From the NCBI RefSeq assembly GCF_002743055.1, contig NZ_PDYM01000016.1, forward strand, positions 1 through 64,000: DNA of 64,000 bases. Reading direction: 5' to 3'. Of the stretch, positions 63,732 to 64,000 are shown piece by piece. This DNA is from Sporosarcina sp. P13 (GTDB lineage Bacteria; Bacillota; Bacilli; Bacillales_A; Planococcaceae). The stretch's first letter is position 1; every line of letters starts with the position of its first letter. The notes beneath the pieces are model-generated. The model did no database searches. It saw only the letters and a program-made list of their open reading frames with translations, and was not told where the DNA came from. The position numbers and the translations under genes were made by a program.

Positions 63732-64000
63732 TTGCTTGAGATGGGCGGAGAGAAACCGATTTATATACAGATTGCAGAATGGTTGGAGAATGAGATTATT
63801 GACGGTACGTTGAAAGCTGATGACAAGGTATACTCGCAATACCAGTTAGCGGAGCTTTTCAATATTAATCCGGCAACTGCTGGGAAGGGGCTGACGATTT
63901 TGTTAGATGCGGAACTTATTTATAAGAAGCGTGGACTTGGAACGTTTGTATCATCGAATGCACGGGAGAAGTTGTTATCGAAACGTAAAGACTTTACACT
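63732..64000 (+). CDS. GntR-family (YtrA subfamily) regulator, partial at window end
   Basis: The first 89 codons are present. PIYIQIAEWLENEI, then VYSQYQLAELFNINPATAGK and IYKKRGLGTFV form the winged helix of YtrA-type GntR repressors, which usually stand ahead of ABC transporter genes. The start is probably the TTG at 63732, with AAAGGTGGTG six bases upstream; the ATG at 63741 is the alternative. The gene continues beyond the window. Confidence 0.88.
   Translation, partial: MLEMGGEKPIYIQIAEWLENEIIDGTLKADDKVYSQYQLAELFNINPATAGKGLTILLDAELIYKKRGLGTFVSSNAREKLLSKRKDFT

Overview
The window is low-GC chromosomal DNA of an endospore-forming member of the Bacillales. It carries a spore photoproduct lyase, strong AGGAGG-type ribosome binding sites, many TTG/GTG starts and stem-loop/T-tract terminators. 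The complete ureABCEFGD cluster, whose UreC has the 570-residue length and active-site numbering I recall for Sporosarcina pasteurii, points to Planococcaceae and most likely Sporosarcina or a close relative. That placement is an inference; no rRNA is present. A perfect ParB site (parS) at 49.4 kb and a 14/16 match at 12.05 kb suggest an origin-proximal position.

Layout. 0-6 kb: cut end of an IS3-family element, a DUF1761 membrane protein, a solitary nadB, an EamA exporter and a secreted glucosaminidase. 6-11 kb: bifunctional glutathione synthetase (gshAB), S-formylglutathione hydrolase and glutathione-dependent formaldehyde dehydrogenase on the minus strand, with a divergent HxlR-type regulator, forming a compact glutathione/formaldehyde module. 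11-13.7 kb: cyclophilin lipoprotein, two small unknown genes, an ISL3 transposase remnant and a CoA-type Nudix hydrolase. 13.8-19.9 kb: urea transporter divergent from the urease operon. 20-25.7 kb: DUF4317 protein, sigma-like factor with a DUF4179 membrane partner, mqo and an ECF S component. 26.3-32.2 kb: Nudix/PLD-helicase pair, YitT-type protein, SelO. 32.3-40.4 kb: KtrB-type potassium transporter, then an AbgT transporter/amidohydrolase operon whose neighbouring regulator gene is split by an intact IS66 element with an 8-bp target duplication. 40.6-49.4 kb: splB, small proteins, patatin, DUF378, PgeF/amidohydrolase pair, BCCT transporter and ABC-F ATPase. 49.5-52.9 kb: LysR regulator divergent from scoAB and a 3-hydroxyacyl-CoA dehydrogenase.

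53.6-63.1 kb is the most unusual part: a one-direction gene set with a YheO-type regulator, RidA, a threonine-synthase-like PLP enzyme, an APC permease, an HpsN-type histidinol-dehydrogenase homologue, a DegT aminotransferase and a DctPQM TRAP transporter. It looks like a catabolic pathway for an imported amino/hydroxy compound; the substrate is unknown. The window ends with a DUF5658 protein and the start of a YtrA-type GntR regulator preceded by a palindromic operator. No CRISPR array, tRNA or rRNA was seen.
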